54,762 nucleotides of DNA, taken from NCBI GenBank assembly GCA_023150835.1, contig JAKLKB010000063.1:1-54762 (forward strand), in the 5' to 3' direction. Origin of the DNA: Myxococcota bacterium. Lineage in GTDB: Bacteria > Myxococcota_C > UBA6777. The notes under the pieces were generated by a model, which was given only the letters and a program-made list of their open reading frames with translations, was not told the origin of the DNA and searched no databases. Position 1 is the stretch's first letter. Each line of letters begins with the position of its first letter. Below, piece after piece: positions 32,279 to 40,560 of this stretch. The position numbers were made by a program, and so were the translations under genes.

Positions 32279-34066
32279 TTAGCGGCACTCTTGCGGCTTC
32301 GAGATCGTTAAGGGAAAGCACTTTCCTACATCAAAGCGGCAAGCGTCAACCCAGCTTCCATTTTTTCCGCAATCAGGGATGCCATCGACAAAGCCTTGGT
32401 CAAACAAAGGTGTTGTGCAACCCTTACAAGATCCGACTTGGGTGTAGCGTTTTTGTTGCGTGTTGTCGCAGTTGTAATCAAAGCTCCCATCCCCCCGATG
32501 CACCGAGAAAAACCCTGTTTGCCCGGGGAAAACATCTTTGTTTTTGTCGTAGCAGTCTTGGTTGTTTGTTGCGTAGCCTGCGGGTTTTGTGCATGCCTTG
32601 AGTGGTTTGGCGGGATCACCGTACCCATCGCCGTCGGTGTCTGCATAGTAGGTAAAGCCCGATGCGCCGTTGTCGATCTGACCGTCGCAGTCGTCATCCA
32701 CGCCGTTGCAGATCTCTTGACGCGGAGGTTCGAGCGGCTCGCAGGTTTCCTTTCCGGCTTTGCAGACATAAGCACCGCGATCACAGATCCCCGGCTTTCC
32801 TGTGTTGCAGAAGCGCCCCATATTCGGGGAGTTTTCGTCGATCAAACCATCGCAGTCATTGTCGATGCCATCGCAGATCTCGGCTTGTGGCAAGACTTGC
32901 CCTTGACAAGGCCCCCATGTTCCGTTGCCTTGACAAGTGCGCGTCCCCTCTTTGCAAGGGGCTCGGCCTTGTGTACCTGCGGGGCCGCTGTAGCAAGGTT
33001 GCGTCGTTCCCGCTTTGCAGGCCGTACAGTTCTCATCGACTAATCCATCGCAGTTGTTGTCTTTTCCATCACAACCTGCCTCTGCTCCGGCTTGATAATC
33101 GACCGAGTGTTTGACATACGTCGCATCATCACACGAAAGCCATCCCTTGGCTCCACCGCAAAGCTGTGTTGCCCCTGCGCAGATCCCTGTCTGTTTCGGA
33201 CACAACGGCCCACGTATATCGTTATCGACCAATCCATCGCAGTTGTCGTCGATGCCATTGCATTGTTCGAGGGTTGGCTTGACAAAGCCTGCGCAAGCCC
33301 CCCATCGACCGTTCGCTTGGCAGATCTGCGCTCCGACTTTGCACGAGCCTTTGCAAGAATACGCGGTGGTTGCGATCTTTTCGCATCCTGAGGTGTTTGT
33401 GGGATAACATTGCTGCTGCTCCCCTTGGCGGCACTCAAAACAATTGTCGTCGATCTGCCCGTTGCAGTCGTTGTCTTCGCCATCGCATCGCTCTTCTTTG
33501 GGCAAGACTTCTCCAACGCAGTTCCCCCACGTCTTGTCGGATCGGCAGGTCTGTACGCCATCTCGACACAACCCACGCAGCCTTGTTCCTTGCGGGCCGT
33601 TATAACAGCTTCGCGTCTCACCCGCTTTACAAACACCGCAACCATCGTCCACAAGACCGTTGCAATCGTCGTCATAACCATTCGCACAGATCTCTTTTTC
33701 GGGCAGGATCTCTCCAACGCATTCGCCCCACACACCGCGCACACACAGCTGCTCACCAAGCTGACAGATCCCCACGCCTTTGGTGGTCGCGGGGCCAGAA
33801 TAACACGAGCGGCGTTGTCCTGTTTCGCAAGTTCCCGTTGTACCGTCGCCGCCACCGCCATCGGAGATATCTCCGTCGACGGAGCTTTTTTCGATGTGGC
33901 TTCCTTCTACGCCACTGCGCAAGACGCAGCGTCCCCCCACGCAGGTGTAATCAACACTAAAACAATCCAAATCCTTGTGACAATCGGGCTTTTGAAAGAG
34001 GCCACAGCCCATTCCCCACCACAAACCGCCCAACAAACAAAGGCCCCAAACCTTCTTGATCCACAT
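32279..34066 (-). CDS. MopE-like Cys-rich, putative metal-binding lipoprotein
   Basis: A 595-residue lipoprotein (lipobox GMGC, Cys21). It starts with a CxxDxDC-type Cys motif and then alternates two repeat types. The first gives six MopE-type motifs of the form C-x-G-x-D-(D/N)-(D/N)-C-(D/N)-G-x-(I/V)-D (for example EICDGIDNDCDGLIDE). The second type has CYSGPAGTQGRAPCKEG followed by GNGTWGPCQGQVLP. Near the end are a type-3 Asp-rich calcium-like stretch (YYADTDGDGYGDP) and a Cys-rich C-terminus. MopE-type repeats are annotated as putative metal binding by analogy with the surface protein MopE of Methylococcus. The many Cys pairs need disulfide formation in the periplasm or outside. It sits upstream of the small lipoprotein in the same direction. 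Confidence 0.9.
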   Translation of the reverse strand: MWIKKVWGLCLLGGLWWGMGCGLFQKPDCHKDLDCFSVDYTCVGGRCVLRSGVEGSHIEKSSVDGDISDGGGGDGTTGTCETGQRRSCYSGPATTKGVGICQLGEQLCVRGVWGECVGEILPEKEICANGYDDDCNGLVDDGCGVCKAGETRSCYNGPQGTRLRGLCRDGVQTCRSDKTWGNCVGEVLPKEERCDGEDNDCNGQIDDNCFECRQGEQQQCYPTNTSGCEKIATTAYSCKGSCKVGAQICQANGRWGACAGFVKPTLEQCNGIDDNCDGLVDNDIRGPLCPKQTGICAGATQLCGGAKGWLSCDDATYVKHSVDYQAGAEAGCDGKDNNCDGLVDENCTACKAGTTQPCYSGPAGTQGRAPCKEGTRTCQGNGTWGPCQGQVLPQAEICDGIDNDCDGLIDENSPNMGRFCNTGKPGICDRGAYVCKAGKETCEPLEPPRQEICNGVDDDCDGQIDNGASGFTYYADTDGDGYGDPAKPLKACTKPAGYATNNQDCYDKNKDVFPGQTGFFSVHRGDGSFDYNCDNTQQKRYTQVGSCKGCTTPLFDQGFVDGIPDCGKNGSWVDACRFDVGKCFPLTISKPQECR

Positions 34067-34389
34067 GACGAGCTCCTGCGTGTGCTACAAGCAAGCTACC
34101 TTGTAGTCTCTCTGCGCTCTCTTGCCAAGACACGCCCCCAAAGACCCCAAGACCCCGCGCCGTAGTCTCGTCTTCAATTGAAGTCTAACGACATACCTGT
34201 ACTTTTTGGATCGTGATCTCTTTGCACATCCCGCCGTCAAATCGACACAGATCCAACCACGCTCCAGCCGTTCCACAGATCGGAATCGCGCCGAGTCTGA
34301 TAGAAAACAAAAGGTCGACAGGGGGGATCGCGAAGAAGAGAGAGCGAAGGAGAGAGAGCGAAGAAGAGAGAGCGAAGAACGGAGGATGC
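34067..34389. other. 323-bp intergenic region with a purine-rich tandem repeat
   Basis: This lies between two minus-strand genes. It contains a GA-rich tandem repeat (34330-34378) of about 14-bp units close to GCGAAGAAGAGAGA. No gene or element copy is seen in the rest. Confidence 0.6.
34330..34378. repeat. GA-rich tandem repeat of about 14 bp, three to four units
   Basis: Units such as GCGAAGAAGAGAGA and GCGAAGGAGAGAGA follow one another just downstream of the stop of the lipoprotein gene at 34390. The strong purine asymmetry could favour unusual DNA structure; no function is evident. Confidence 0.85.
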
Positions 34390-34797
34390 TCAATCGCGGA
34401 GGATGCGGAAGCTGTAAGTTTTTTGGGGGGAAGGTTTATCAAGCAAGACATCACGCGGCTCGACAACGATGTTGTTTTCGGAGTCATCGACGCGGATGTA
34501 GTAATGGATGACTTGCCCTGCGATCTGCCCGGGGATAGCGCCTTGGTAGACTTGTGGACTGATCTGTTTCATCTCGACGGACTTGCTGGTTTGCCAAGCA
34601 TCTGTCGAGTAGAGCAGATTGATCTTAAAGGGTTGATAATCGCCCAAGATCACAGCCTTGACTTCATAAGGGCCCTTGGCATCGGTGGTATTGAGAACCG
34701 TAGACGACTCAAGGATCTCGGTGGCGCGTTGGCCGCAGCCGACGGAAACTAAGGCCAGAAACAAACTGAAGATCCAAGCTTCCCAACGTGTTGTCAT
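34390..34797 (-). CDS. Hypothetical lipoprotein
   Basis: A 135-residue predicted lipoprotein (signal peptide, then lipobox VSVGC, Cys21). The mature part reads as a single beta-sandwich-like domain: repeated alternating strands such as YEVKAVILGDYQPFKINLLY, then VIHYYIRVDDSENNIV. The pattern (effect of a load on a body, then symmetric strands) recalls fibronectin-type or pre-set immunoglobulin-like domains, but I do not recognise a family. AAGGAGG lies eight bases before the ATG at 34797; the longer open frame upstream is leader. It may open the minus-strand block that includes the MopE-like gene, although 323 bp separate them. Confidence 0.7.
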   Translation of the reverse strand: MTTRWEAWIFSLFLALVSVGCGQRATEILESSTVLNTTDAKGPYEVKAVILGDYQPFKINLLYSTDAWQTSKSVEMKQISPQVYQGAIPGQIAGQVIHYYIRVDDSENNIVVEPRDVLLDKPSPQKTYSFRILRD

Positions 34798-35027
34798 CGA
34801 AAAGCCTCCTTGTATCCGACACCCTCTCAAAGAGGGAGACAAAAGCAAATCCCACAGATGCGACCCCGCACGAGGCGTCTGTGTTTTGACACAACTTCGG
34901 GTATCGACGAGGAAAGTTGACACCCAATTCAACAAAAAAGAAAAGGGATGGATTTGACTGCACATTTTCTGTGCGCAGCGCTTCGGGTGATCTCGCTGCC
35001 GATCACAAAAAAGTACACGCCCCAACC

Positions 35028-35060
35028 CCCCCTGTCAAACGCATCTTTGCGCACAGGGGG
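35028..35060 (-). terminator. Hairpin directly after the NamZ-like gene
   Basis: A perfect 8-base stem (CCCCCTGT/ACAGGGGG) with an inner CGCA/TGCG stem abuts the TAA stop. On the minus strand a run of six T follows about 12 bases after the stem, so it may act as a terminator or as a 3'-end stabiliser. Confidence 0.5.
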
Positions 35061-36248
35061 TTATGTGTAGAGCAAGAAAGGCTTTCTTTGTTCGCAAAAG
35101 GCATTCTGTTCGGCCTGCCAACTTTGCTCGATATCACGCAAGGTTGCACCACTTTCGAGGGCTTTACGAATGTTTTCACTGCCAAAGAGCAGATCGATGG
35201 CGAGACGATCGGAGACAAATTCGTAGGTCTCTGTTCGCCATGCAAAGGCTTCGGGAGCGACCGTTTGGGCAGCGCGCAGCACAGCGATCCCCGTCAAGAA
35301 AGGCAAAAAGCTGTTGCGGTCCGTCACATGGATCTGAACACCACCACAAGACTGGCGGCCCCACTTGTGGAAGGTCGGCATAAAGCGCAACGGTCGGAAA
35401 AAGACGCCGGGAAGATCTTCGCGGTTGAGTGCGTCCGCAAAGGCAAAGGGATCGAGGTACGCAGCGCCCACCAGTTCAAAAGGCCGCGTAGTTCCGCGCC
35501 CTTCGGAAAGGTTGGTTCCCTCAAACAAGCATCCTCCCGGGTACACGATGGCGGTATCAAGCGTCGGCATATTGGGCGAAGGCATCACCCAAGGAAGCCC
35601 CGTTTGGTCGTACCACATCGATCGCGACCACCCTTCCATCGGGATCACTTCTAACGCGCAGGAAACGCCGCAGACATCGCGGAAATACAACGCCAACTCT
35701 CCCGCAGTCATGCCATGACGATTGGGCAACGGATGATGCCCCACAAAGGATCGAAGATCATCCTGAATCATCGGGCCTTCGACGCCGATCCCATTGATCG
35801 GATTGGGCCGATCCAAGATCCACACTTCGACACCAACTTGACCTGCGACTTCCATCAGATAGCTCATCGTATAAACATACGTATAATAACGACTTCCGAT
35901 GTCTTGGATATCAAACAACAAGACATCGATCCCTTGCAGCATCGAGGGTTTTGGGCGCAAAGAGGCTTCATCATGGCCGTACAAGCTGTAGATCGGTACG
36001 CCTGTTTCGGGATCGGTGACGCCGCCATCGACGCTGATCATGTCTTGCGCTTCGCCGCGGATCCCATGTTCCGGCCCAAACAGCGCCACAAGCTCCACTC
36101 CTGAGATATCCTTGATCAGCGAAACAAGATGGCGCAGATTAGAATCCACCGCCGTCGGATTACAACAGATCCCGATCCTCCGGCCTTTGAGCCGCCCGAT
36201 CTCTTTTTCCAACAACCGCTCCAGCCCCGTCTTGACTTTGACTTTCAA
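35061..36248 (-). CDS. namZ: DUF1343 / NamZ-like exo-beta-N-acetylmuramidase
   Basis: A 395-residue protein of the DUF1343 family, whose characterised member NamZ removes terminal N-acetylmuramic acid from peptidoglycan fragments. Family blocks are present: GRRIGICCNPTAV, ELVALFGPEHGIRGEAQDM, LLFDIQDIGSRYYTY, VEVWILDRPNPINGIGVEGP and HGMTAGELALYFRD. No signal peptide is seen at this start, so it would act in the cytoplasm on recycled fragments or be exported by another route. The start is a TTG at 36248 with AGGAG about eight bases upstream, four bases after the stop of the IMPase gene; an ATG four bases earlier opens a frame that stops after two codons. Co-transcription with the IMPase gene is therefore very likely. 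Confidence 0.9.
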   Translation of the reverse strand: MKVKVKTGLERLLEKEIGRLKGRRIGICCNPTAVDSNLRHLVSLIKDISGVELVALFGPEHGIRGEAQDMISVDGGVTDPETGVPIYSLYGHDEASLRPKPSMLQGIDVLLFDIQDIGSRYYTYVYTMSYLMEVAGQVGVEVWILDRPNPINGIGVEGPMIQDDLRSFVGHHPLPNRHGMTAGELALYFRDVCGVSCALEVIPMEGWSRSMWYDQTGLPWVMPSPNMPTLDTAIVYPGGCLFEGTNLSEGRGTTRPFELVGAAYLDPFAFADALNREDLPGVFFRPLRFMPTFHKWGRQSCGGVQIHVTDRNSFLPFLTGIAVLRAAQTVAPEAFAWRTETYEFVSDRLAIDLLFGSENIRKALESGATLRDIEQSWQAEQNAFCEQRKPFLLYT

Positions 36249-36252
36249 TGCA

Positions 36253-37122
36253 TCACTCCTCTACCCGTTTGATATCTCCGACGATTCCGTGTTTTTGGGC
36301 GTAGGGTTGCAGAACGTCCAACACCTGCGGATGCAATGTCGGTCCCGCAGCAACGACATGGCCGGCCAACAACCCGCAAGGTCCGCCATCATAACCCGTG
36401 ATCCGCCCACCCGCTTCTTGCACCAACAAGAGGCCACCCGCAAGATCCCACGGCTGAAGCTTTTCTTCCCAATAAGCATCCAAACGACCACAAGCGACGT
36501 ACGCAAGATCCACCGAGGCGGCTCCCATCCGCCGAAAGCCCCGAACCAGCTTGATCATACGGGCTGTATTTTCCACGTTGTCTCGTGCGTCGATGTGCTT
36601 GTCGTACGGATATCCCGTCGCCACGACAGCATCGCTGAGCGCGGCACAGTCCGAAACGCGCACCGCGATCCCATTGCGCGTCGTTCCCATGCCCACGCCC
36701 GCACAAAACATCTCATCCATGATCGGGAGATAGACCACCCCCACTTGCGGCACACCATCGTGGAGCAAGCCGATGGAAACGGCATAAATCGGCAGATGAT
36801 GTGCATAATTGACCGTCCCATCGAGCGGATCGATCACCCACAACAGCCCTTTTTGATGGAGGTCATTGGTGCTTCCCGTCCCTTCTTCCCCTAGGATGCG
36901 GTGCGTTGGATAGGATCGACGGATCTCTTGCACCAACAACGCTTCGCTTGCACGATCCGCATCCGTCACCAGATCGCTGCGTGTCGACTTGCGATCGATC
37001 GTCCGCATCGCCTCCATGCGTTCCAACAACAACGCTCCGCTCGTCCTCGCCAAATAACACGCAAAATCCATCCACTCTTTCAAGGCCATCGTCTTGCCGT
37101 TCAAAAAATCTCGACTCTGCAT
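36253..37122 (-). CDS. Inositol-monophosphatase-family phosphatase
   Basis: A 289-residue member of the IMPase/SuhB/CysQ family, magnesium-dependent sugar- or nucleotide-phosphate phosphatases. The metal-binding residues are visible: Glu in LGEEGTGS, the two Asp of VIDPLDGTVNYAHH and the Asp of PWDLAGG. The GSASVD-type motif appears as MGAASVDLAYVACGR. Substrates in this family range from inositol phosphate to fructose bisphosphate and PAP, and the sequence does not decide between them. GAGG lies just ahead of the ATG at 37122 (GTG at 37125 is also possible). It is the first gene of a two-gene operon with the NamZ-like enzyme. Confidence 0.93.
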   Translation of the reverse strand: MQSRDFLNGKTMALKEWMDFACYLARTSGALLLERMEAMRTIDRKSTRSDLVTDADRASEALLVQEIRRSYPTHRILGEEGTGSTNDLHQKGLLWVIDPLDGTVNYAHHLPIYAVSIGLLHDGVPQVGVVYLPIMDEMFCAGVGMGTTRNGIAVRVSDCAALSDAVVATGYPYDKHIDARDNVENTARMIKLVRGFRRMGAASVDLAYVACGRLDAYWEEKLQPWDLAGGLLLVQEAGGRITGYDGGPCGLLAGHVVAAGPTLHPQVLDVLQPYAQKHGIVGDIKRVEE

Positions 37123-37597
37123 CACGCCTCACTTTGGCGGGCAGCATACGCAAGCCCACATACGCCGTCAACCCATTCTCCTCCCGATCCACCATCCCAT
37201 CGACGCATCCACCCATCCCATCGATGTATGTATACGATATCCAAGCGATGTGTACGTACGCAGACACCCTGTAATAGGGCAGCCACGGCGGGCTGCCCCT
37301 ACATTCGTACGATCAGACAACGGGCGGATCTCGTACCACACTCGATCAACTGATCCGCCCATCCCATCGCCCAAGTCGCCAACGCTGCATCTTCCCCCTA
37401 CGCCTGCGGCGATCTTGCGACATTTGGCGCAAGATCGCTACACACACACCTTTTCATCAAGATGCCACGTCATCGGTTTGTCCCGTCACATCGACACATT
37501 GCAATACAACACCACGCGGCCTATTTATTGCTGACTGCCGCACCCAAATGCTGCAACACGCGACTCGTTCTCCACTACACCGAACCAAGAGGCTGTC
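37123..37597. other. 475-bp divergent intergenic region with a MITE-like element
   Basis: The region separates the IMPase and oxidosqualene-cyclase genes, so it should carry promoters for both. It holds one full element copy (37233-37335). Short CCATCCCATCGA-type repeats lie at about 37190-37225. No gene is supported. Confidence 0.7.
37233..37335 (+). repeat. MITE-like palindromic element, full copy
   Basis: A 103-bp copy with ends TACGATATCCA and CGGATCTCGTA and a perfect core hairpin GGGCAGCC-ACGGCG-GGCTGCCC. Confidence 0.85.
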
Positions 37598-39646
37598 ATG
37601 TCCCCGTACGAAACGCCCTCCAACACCCACGCTGTGATCACGCCCGACTGTTCGGGATTACAACAACCACACGATGCTTTTTCAACACAACCCATCCCAC
37701 AAAGCGCACTCACCGACGCTCTGGATCGCGGCCTCGCCTTTTTTGCATCGATCCAAGAAGAGGACGGGAGTTGGTGTGGTGATTATGGCGGTCCAATGTT
37801 CTTGCTTCCGATGTACGTCGCCGCCACCGCCATCTGCAAACGCCCTCCAAGCGAGACCCAACGCGCCGAGATGGTGCGTTATTTCCTCAGTGCGCAAAAT
37901 GCCGATGGTGGCGTGGGGATCCACGCCGAAGCCGACGAAAGCATGATGTTTACGACGGTCCTTTCGTACGTTGCGCTGCGTTTGTTGGATGAGGCCCCTG
38001 ATCGCGAAGAGATGGCCCGTATGCGCCGATGGATCCGCGATCACGGTAGTGCGCTGGCTGCGGCAAGTTGGGCCAAATGGATCTTGTGTGTTCTCCATCT
38101 CTACGAATACGACGGCCTACATCCGATCCTCCCCGAACTGTATCTGCTCCCTGCACAAGCCCCCCTTCATCCCGGACATCTGTGGTGTCACGCACGCCAA
38201 GTTTATCTGCCGATGGCCTACCTCTACGGAACAAGAGCCAAGATACCAGCAGATCCGCGCATTCAGGCCCTACGCAGCGAGATCTACACACAGCCTTACG
38301 AACGCATCCGCTTCGCCAAACACCGCGACACACTTTGCCCGAACGACCGCTCCTACACGTTGTCTCCGTTTGCACATCTCGCCAATGCCGCCATGCACGC
38401 CTTCGAGCGCTTGCACTCCCCCGTGTTGCGCAAACGCGCCCTCGATGAAGTCAAACGCCACATCGACCACGAAGACCGATCCACAAACTTTATCCGCATC
38501 GGCCCCGTCAACGCCGTCCTCAACACCCTTGTTCATTACTTTGATAATCCTCAAGGTGCAGGGCATTTGCGCAGTTGGGAGACGCTGCCGACGTACCTTT
38601 GGCAAGGGCACGACGGCCTCAAGATGAATGGCTATAACTCCTGCAAACTCTGGGACACCGCCTTTGCGGTGCAGGCCATCCAAGCCACTCCCCACGCCGA
38701 AACCTCTACAGCCCAAGCCGCGCTACAACAGGCTTACCGCTACATCAAAAACAATCAAGTCCTCGAAGATGTCCCCGAAAAAGACCGTTATTTCCGTCAC
38801 GCAAGCCGAGGTGGGTGGCCGTTTAGTGATCGCCTTCATGGGTGGCCGATCACCGATTGCACCTCCGAAGGTTTCAAAGCAGCCGTCGCTCTTGAAGCAC
38901 AAGCCACCGATCCGATCTCCGAAGATCTGTTGCGCGACAGCATCCGCTTGATCCTTTCCTTCCAAAATCCAGACGGAGGATGGGCCTCTTATGAACGACA
39001 ACGCACAGGCTCGTGGATCGAGCGTTTCAATCCCTCCCAAGCTTTTCGCGATATCATGGTCGATTATTCTTATACCGAATGCACTTCGGCCTGCCTTCAA
39101 GCCCTCGATACCGCACAACAGCGTTTTCCGGGATTTTTGACAGGGCAGATCGAACGCGCCAAACAGCGCGGACAACAATTCTTGCGCGACAAGCAGCGCG
39201 AAGACGGCAGTTGGGAAGGGTCTTGGGCTGTGTGCTTCACCTATGGAACATGGTTTGGCGTGTGGGGACTGCTCGCCACAGGCATTCCCTCCGATGCACC
39301 CGCCATCCAAAAAGCATGCGCCTTTTTACTCGATCACCAACACCAAGACGGCGGATGGGGCGAACACTATCAAAGCTGCCTTCAACGCCATTATGTCGAT
39401 CACCCAAACGCGCAAGCCGTCCAAACCGCGTGGGCGCTGATGACCCTCTGCAAGGCAGGTCACGCCCAACATCCCGCCGCCCACCGCGCAGCCCGATTCC
39501 TCGTGCAACGCCAACAAGCCGATGGAGACTGGCCTCGCGAAGCAATGGTTGGCGTCTTTAACAAAACCACCCTGATCAATTACGAAAACTATCGGCGCAC
39601 CTTCTGCCTTTGGGCTCTTGGCCTGTACACACAGGCCCACGCATAG
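37598..39646 (+). CDS. Oxidosqualene cyclase (sterol-forming, cycloartenol-synthase-like residues)
   Basis: A 682-residue triterpene cyclase. The acid motif is DCTSE (Asp420) as in oxidosqualene cyclases, not the DxDDTA of squalene-hopene cyclases. The C-terminal half matches lanosterol/cycloartenol synthases closely (DIMVDYSYTECTSACLQAL, DGSWEGSWAVCFTYGTWFG, GDWPREAMVGVFNKT). QW-type repeats are spread through the protein. Three positions that steer product outcome read Tyr346 (NGYN), His414 and Ile418 (HGWPITD). These correspond to Tyr410, His477 and Ile481 of plant cycloartenol synthase, so cycloartenol is the predicted product. No membrane anchor or signal is seen; the family is monotopic. 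AGAGG lies a few bases ahead of the ATG. Squalene monooxygenase, needed to make the substrate, is not in the window. Confidence 0.92.
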   Translation: MSPYETPSNTHAVITPDCSGLQQPHDAFSTQPIPQSALTDALDRGLAFFASIQEEDGSWCGDYGGPMFLLPMYVAATAICKRPPSETQRAEMVRYFLSAQNADGGVGIHAEADESMMFTTVLSYVALRLLDEAPDREEMARMRRWIRDHGSALAAASWAKWILCVLHLYEYDGLHPILPELYLLPAQAPLHPGHLWCHARQVYLPMAYLYGTRAKIPADPRIQALRSEIYTQPYERIRFAKHRDTLCPNDRSYTLSPFAHLANAAMHAFERLHSPVLRKRALDEVKRHIDHEDRSTNFIRIGPVNAVLNTLVHYFDNPQGAGHLRSWETLPTYLWQGHDGLKMNGYNSCKLWDTAFAVQAIQATPHAETSTAQAALQQAYRYIKNNQVLEDVPEKDRYFRHASRGGWPFSDRLHGWPITDCTSEGFKAAVALEAQATDPISEDLLRDSIRLILSFQNPDGGWASYERQRTGSWIERFNPSQAFRDIMVDYSYTECTSACLQALDTAQQRFPGFLTGQIERAKQRGQQFLRDKQREDGSWEGSWAVCFTYGTWFGVWGLLATGIPSDAPAIQKACAFLLDHQHQDGGWGEHYQSCLQRHYVDHPNAQAVQTAWALMTLCKAGHAQHPAAHRAARFLVQRQQADGDWPREAMVGVFNKTTLINYENYRRTFCLWALGLYTQAHA

Positions 39647-39698
39647 CCGAACAACCTCCGCAACACTCAACGATCCCGCACAACCGAATCGCCTCCGC

Positions 39699-39764
39699 AA
39701 AACGCAACGCCCCCACCCCAAAAGCCCGCCACGACAAAACGCAACGCCCCCACCCCAAAAGCCC
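39699..39764. repeat. Two identical 29-bp direct repeats
   Basis: Copies at 39699-39727 and 39736-39764 (both begin AAAACGCAACGCCCCCACCC) lie in the gap between the convergent cyclase and membrane-protein genes. A looser pair around CAACACTCAACGA flanks them at 39661 and 39772. Confidence 0.9.
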
Positions 39765-39777
39765 ACTTCCACAACAC

Positions 39778-40326
39778 TCAACGACCTCGTCCAAAAAGAA
39801 TGTATGCAGCCATCGAGCAGATCCCCAAAAACACCATCGTTCCGTAAGAAAGGTTGGGGTGATTGCCAAACGCGATATCGCGCTGGCTGCCGTAGATTCG
39901 CACCAAAAGCAAGATCACCGTCGGCAACAGAGACAAACACCCTCCCCAAAAAACACCCGCAGCGCGCATCATCACCCGAGACAAGGGCCAAAACAACACC
40001 AGCCCCACCACCGGTTCCAACACAAAGTACCGATAACCCGGATCGACCGCACGAATCCCCACAAAGGGTCGCATCGCAAAGGCCAATACCACCAAAGACA
40101 ACGCAACGATCCAACGCGCTCGCTGGGCCTGTTGTTCAGGATCCAACATAGACTTTGACAACCGATCCGTCGGGATCATCGGATCTTTCGAGAGATGGTG
40201 TCCGTTGGACTTTGAGGGAGACGAGGAACCCGAGCGAGTCGTCTGAGAAGAGGGCTTCATCAAAAACAATTCTCCACATCCGCAAAAGGCATCGCATCCG
40301 CAAGCACAACACACATCGGGTCGCAC
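39778..40326 (-). CDS. Hypothetical membrane protein with Cys-rich N-terminus
   Basis: A 182-residue protein with three membrane segments (about 71-88, 103-120 and 123-142) and probably a fourth near the C-terminus (YGTMVFLGICSMAAYILFG). With the GTG start at 40326 (GAAGG six bases upstream) it begins with a Cys cluster, CCACGCDAFCGCGE, that could bind metal and would face the cytoplasm. If the ATG at 40260 is used instead, that cluster is lost. The better ribosome site favours the longer form. Function not recognised. It is convergent with the oxidosqualene cyclase, so a link to sterols is only positional. Confidence 0.65.
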   Translation of the reverse strand: MRPDVCCACGCDAFCGCGELFLMKPSSQTTRSGSSSPSKSNGHHLSKDPMIPTDRLSKSMLDPEQQAQRARWIVALSLVVLAFAMRPFVGIRAVDPGYRYFVLEPVVGLVLFWPLSRVMMRAAGVFWGGCLSLLPTVILLLVRIYGSQRDIAFGNHPNLSYGTMVFLGICSMAAYILFGRGR

Positions 40327-40560
40327 TTGACACCTTCAAAGAGGTCCGTTAACGTATGCCGACCGAGCCAAAGGCTGTGACGCCTACCGCACCCAACAGC
40401 CGCCCCCATCATCGGTGCTGACCCCCGCGCAACCGCGCAAGATAGACAACAACGCTGCGAGAGCGCCCGTTATGTTAGAGTACATCAACGCTCTTGCAAA
40501 GGGCTTGACCTTCTCGTTTGACGCCTGTCCTTTCGAGAGGCTTTGTGGGATTCTCACAGG

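Noticed and set aside
37598-39646. Squalene-hopene cyclase
   Set aside because: The acid motif is DCTSE rather than DxDDTA, and the C-terminal half follows lanosterol/cycloartenol synthases.
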